Of a stretch of DNA of 5,870 bases, positions 5,566 through 5,870 are shown piece after piece; the first letter of the stretch is position 1, and every line of letters starts with the position of its first letter. The translations under genes were made by a program, and so were the position numbers. The notes under the pieces were generated by a model. The model had not been told where the DNA came from. It saw only the letters and a list, made by a program, of their open reading frames with translations, and did no database searches. The stretch is from the NCBI GenBank assembly GCA_964353405.1, contig CAYGWJ010000488.1:1-5870 (forward strand), given 5' to 3'. This DNA is from JBGLNJ01 sp964353405 (GTDB taxonomy: Bacteria > Chloroflexota > Anaerolineae > Fen-1058).

Positions 5566-5595
5566 AGTATAGTACACAACGAGAACAAGTGTCAA
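5566..5595 (-). promoter_or_regulatory. Sigma-70-type promoter, minus strand, for RNA B
   Basis: On the minus strand a perfect TTGACA (5590-5595) and a TATACT -10 box (5566-5571, 5 of 6 consensus bases) are separated by 18 bp. Start is predicted near 5559. The -35 box overlaps the first two bases of the plus-strand ribosome site of the mvhD-like gene, giving a head-to-head layout. No comparably good promoter was seen on the plus strand for that gene. Confidence 0.65.
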
Positions 5596-5600
5596 GGGGG
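5594..5600 (+). promoter_or_regulatory. Ribosome binding site of the mvhD-like gene
   Basis: AAGGGGG lies 4 nt before the ATG at 5605. The purine-rich tract is strong but a little close to the start. It supports this ATG as the true start, in agreement with the protein family's N-terminus. Confidence 0.7.
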
Positions 5601-5604
5601 TCAT

Positions 5605-5870
5605 ATGGCAGACAACGGATTCGAACCACGCATCGTCGCATTTCTGTGCAACTGGTGCACCTATACGGGCGCAGACCTGGCAGGCACGTCGCGCCTGCAA
5701 TACCCGCCCAACGTGCGCATCATCCGCCTGATGTGCTCCGGCGCAGTGGACGCCAGCTATGTGCTCAAGCCGCTGCTCGACGGCGCGGACGGCGTGCTCA
5801 TCGGCGGCTGCCATCCCGGTGACTGTCACTACCAGGAAGGCAACTATAAAGCGCGGCGGCGCATCGCCAT
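5605..5870 (+). CDS. mvhD: MvhD/FlpD-type hydrogenase iron-sulfur subunit, 3' end outside window
   Basis: The first 88 codons of a small cytoplasmic iron-sulfur protein of the MvhD/FlpD family, usually about 140 residues. In methanogens MvhD carries a [2Fe-2S] cluster and connects the MvhAG hydrogenase to HdrA of heterodisulfide reductase; bacterial relatives serve Hdr-like and Flx complexes. Visible signatures: CNWC (C15, C18) followed by TGADLAGTSR, then YPPNVRIIRLMCSG (C44), ADGVLIGGCHPGDCHY (C69, C74) and GNYKARRRIA. All expected cysteines in the visible part are present. Start is fixed by the AAGGGGG tract and family length. The reading frame is open to the window end. It probably works with the upstream HdrA fusion although a lower-G+C segment separates them. 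Electron donor (hydrogenase, formate dehydrogenase or NAD(P)H) cannot be told from here. Confidence 0.93.
   Translation, partial: MADNGFEPRIVAFLCNWCTYTGADLAGTSRLQYPPNVRIIRLMCSGAVDASYVLKPLLDGADGVLIGGCHPGDCHYQEGNYKARRRIA

Noticed and set aside
1..5870. CRISPR array or complete insertion sequence
   Set aside because: No evenly spaced 25-40 bp repeats with unique spacers and no transposase reading frame were found.

Overview
The window looks like a chromosomal piece of an anaerobic bacterium. About 62% G+C was counted by hand in sample lines of the large gene and the last gene. The taxon cannot be fixed. Heterodisulfide-reductase-type genes peppered with small palindromes and heptanucleotide repeats inside coding sequence recall uncultured Chloroflexota (Anaerolineae-like) genomes, but that is inference.

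Positions 1-4502 hold the 3' part of a very large HdrA-type flavoprotein gene. The product is a single-chain fusion. It starts inside one HdrA, has a complete GltD-like NAD(P)H oxidoreductase inserted where the second ferredoxin motif of HdrA normally sits, resumes that HdrA, then continues into a second, shortened HdrA ending in two [4Fe-4S] motifs. Positions 5605-5870 hold the 5' part of an mvhD-type gene, the small iron-sulfur protein that normally passes electrons to HdrA. Together they suggest a cytoplasmic flavin-based electron-transfer (possibly bifurcating) complex that can exchange electrons with NAD(P)H.

The large gene carries at least six repeat-derived tracts that stay in frame: one 82-bp compound palindrome, two GTAGGGGCGA-type palindromes and three heptanucleotide arrays. 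A fourth, different heptamer array covers its stop codon.

Positions 4503-5604 separate the two redox genes and look like an accessory segment of about 50% G+C. It holds a 230-codon gene of unrecognised family with a faint uracil-DNA-glycosylase-like motif pattern. On the opposite strand it holds two candidate small RNAs, one on each side of that gene. Each has a perfect TTGACA -35 box with a plausible -10 box, a predicted three-way-junction fold and a hairpin followed by a T run. They share an 11-nt block at 10 of 11 positions. These paired RNAs are the best candidates for something undescribed in this window.
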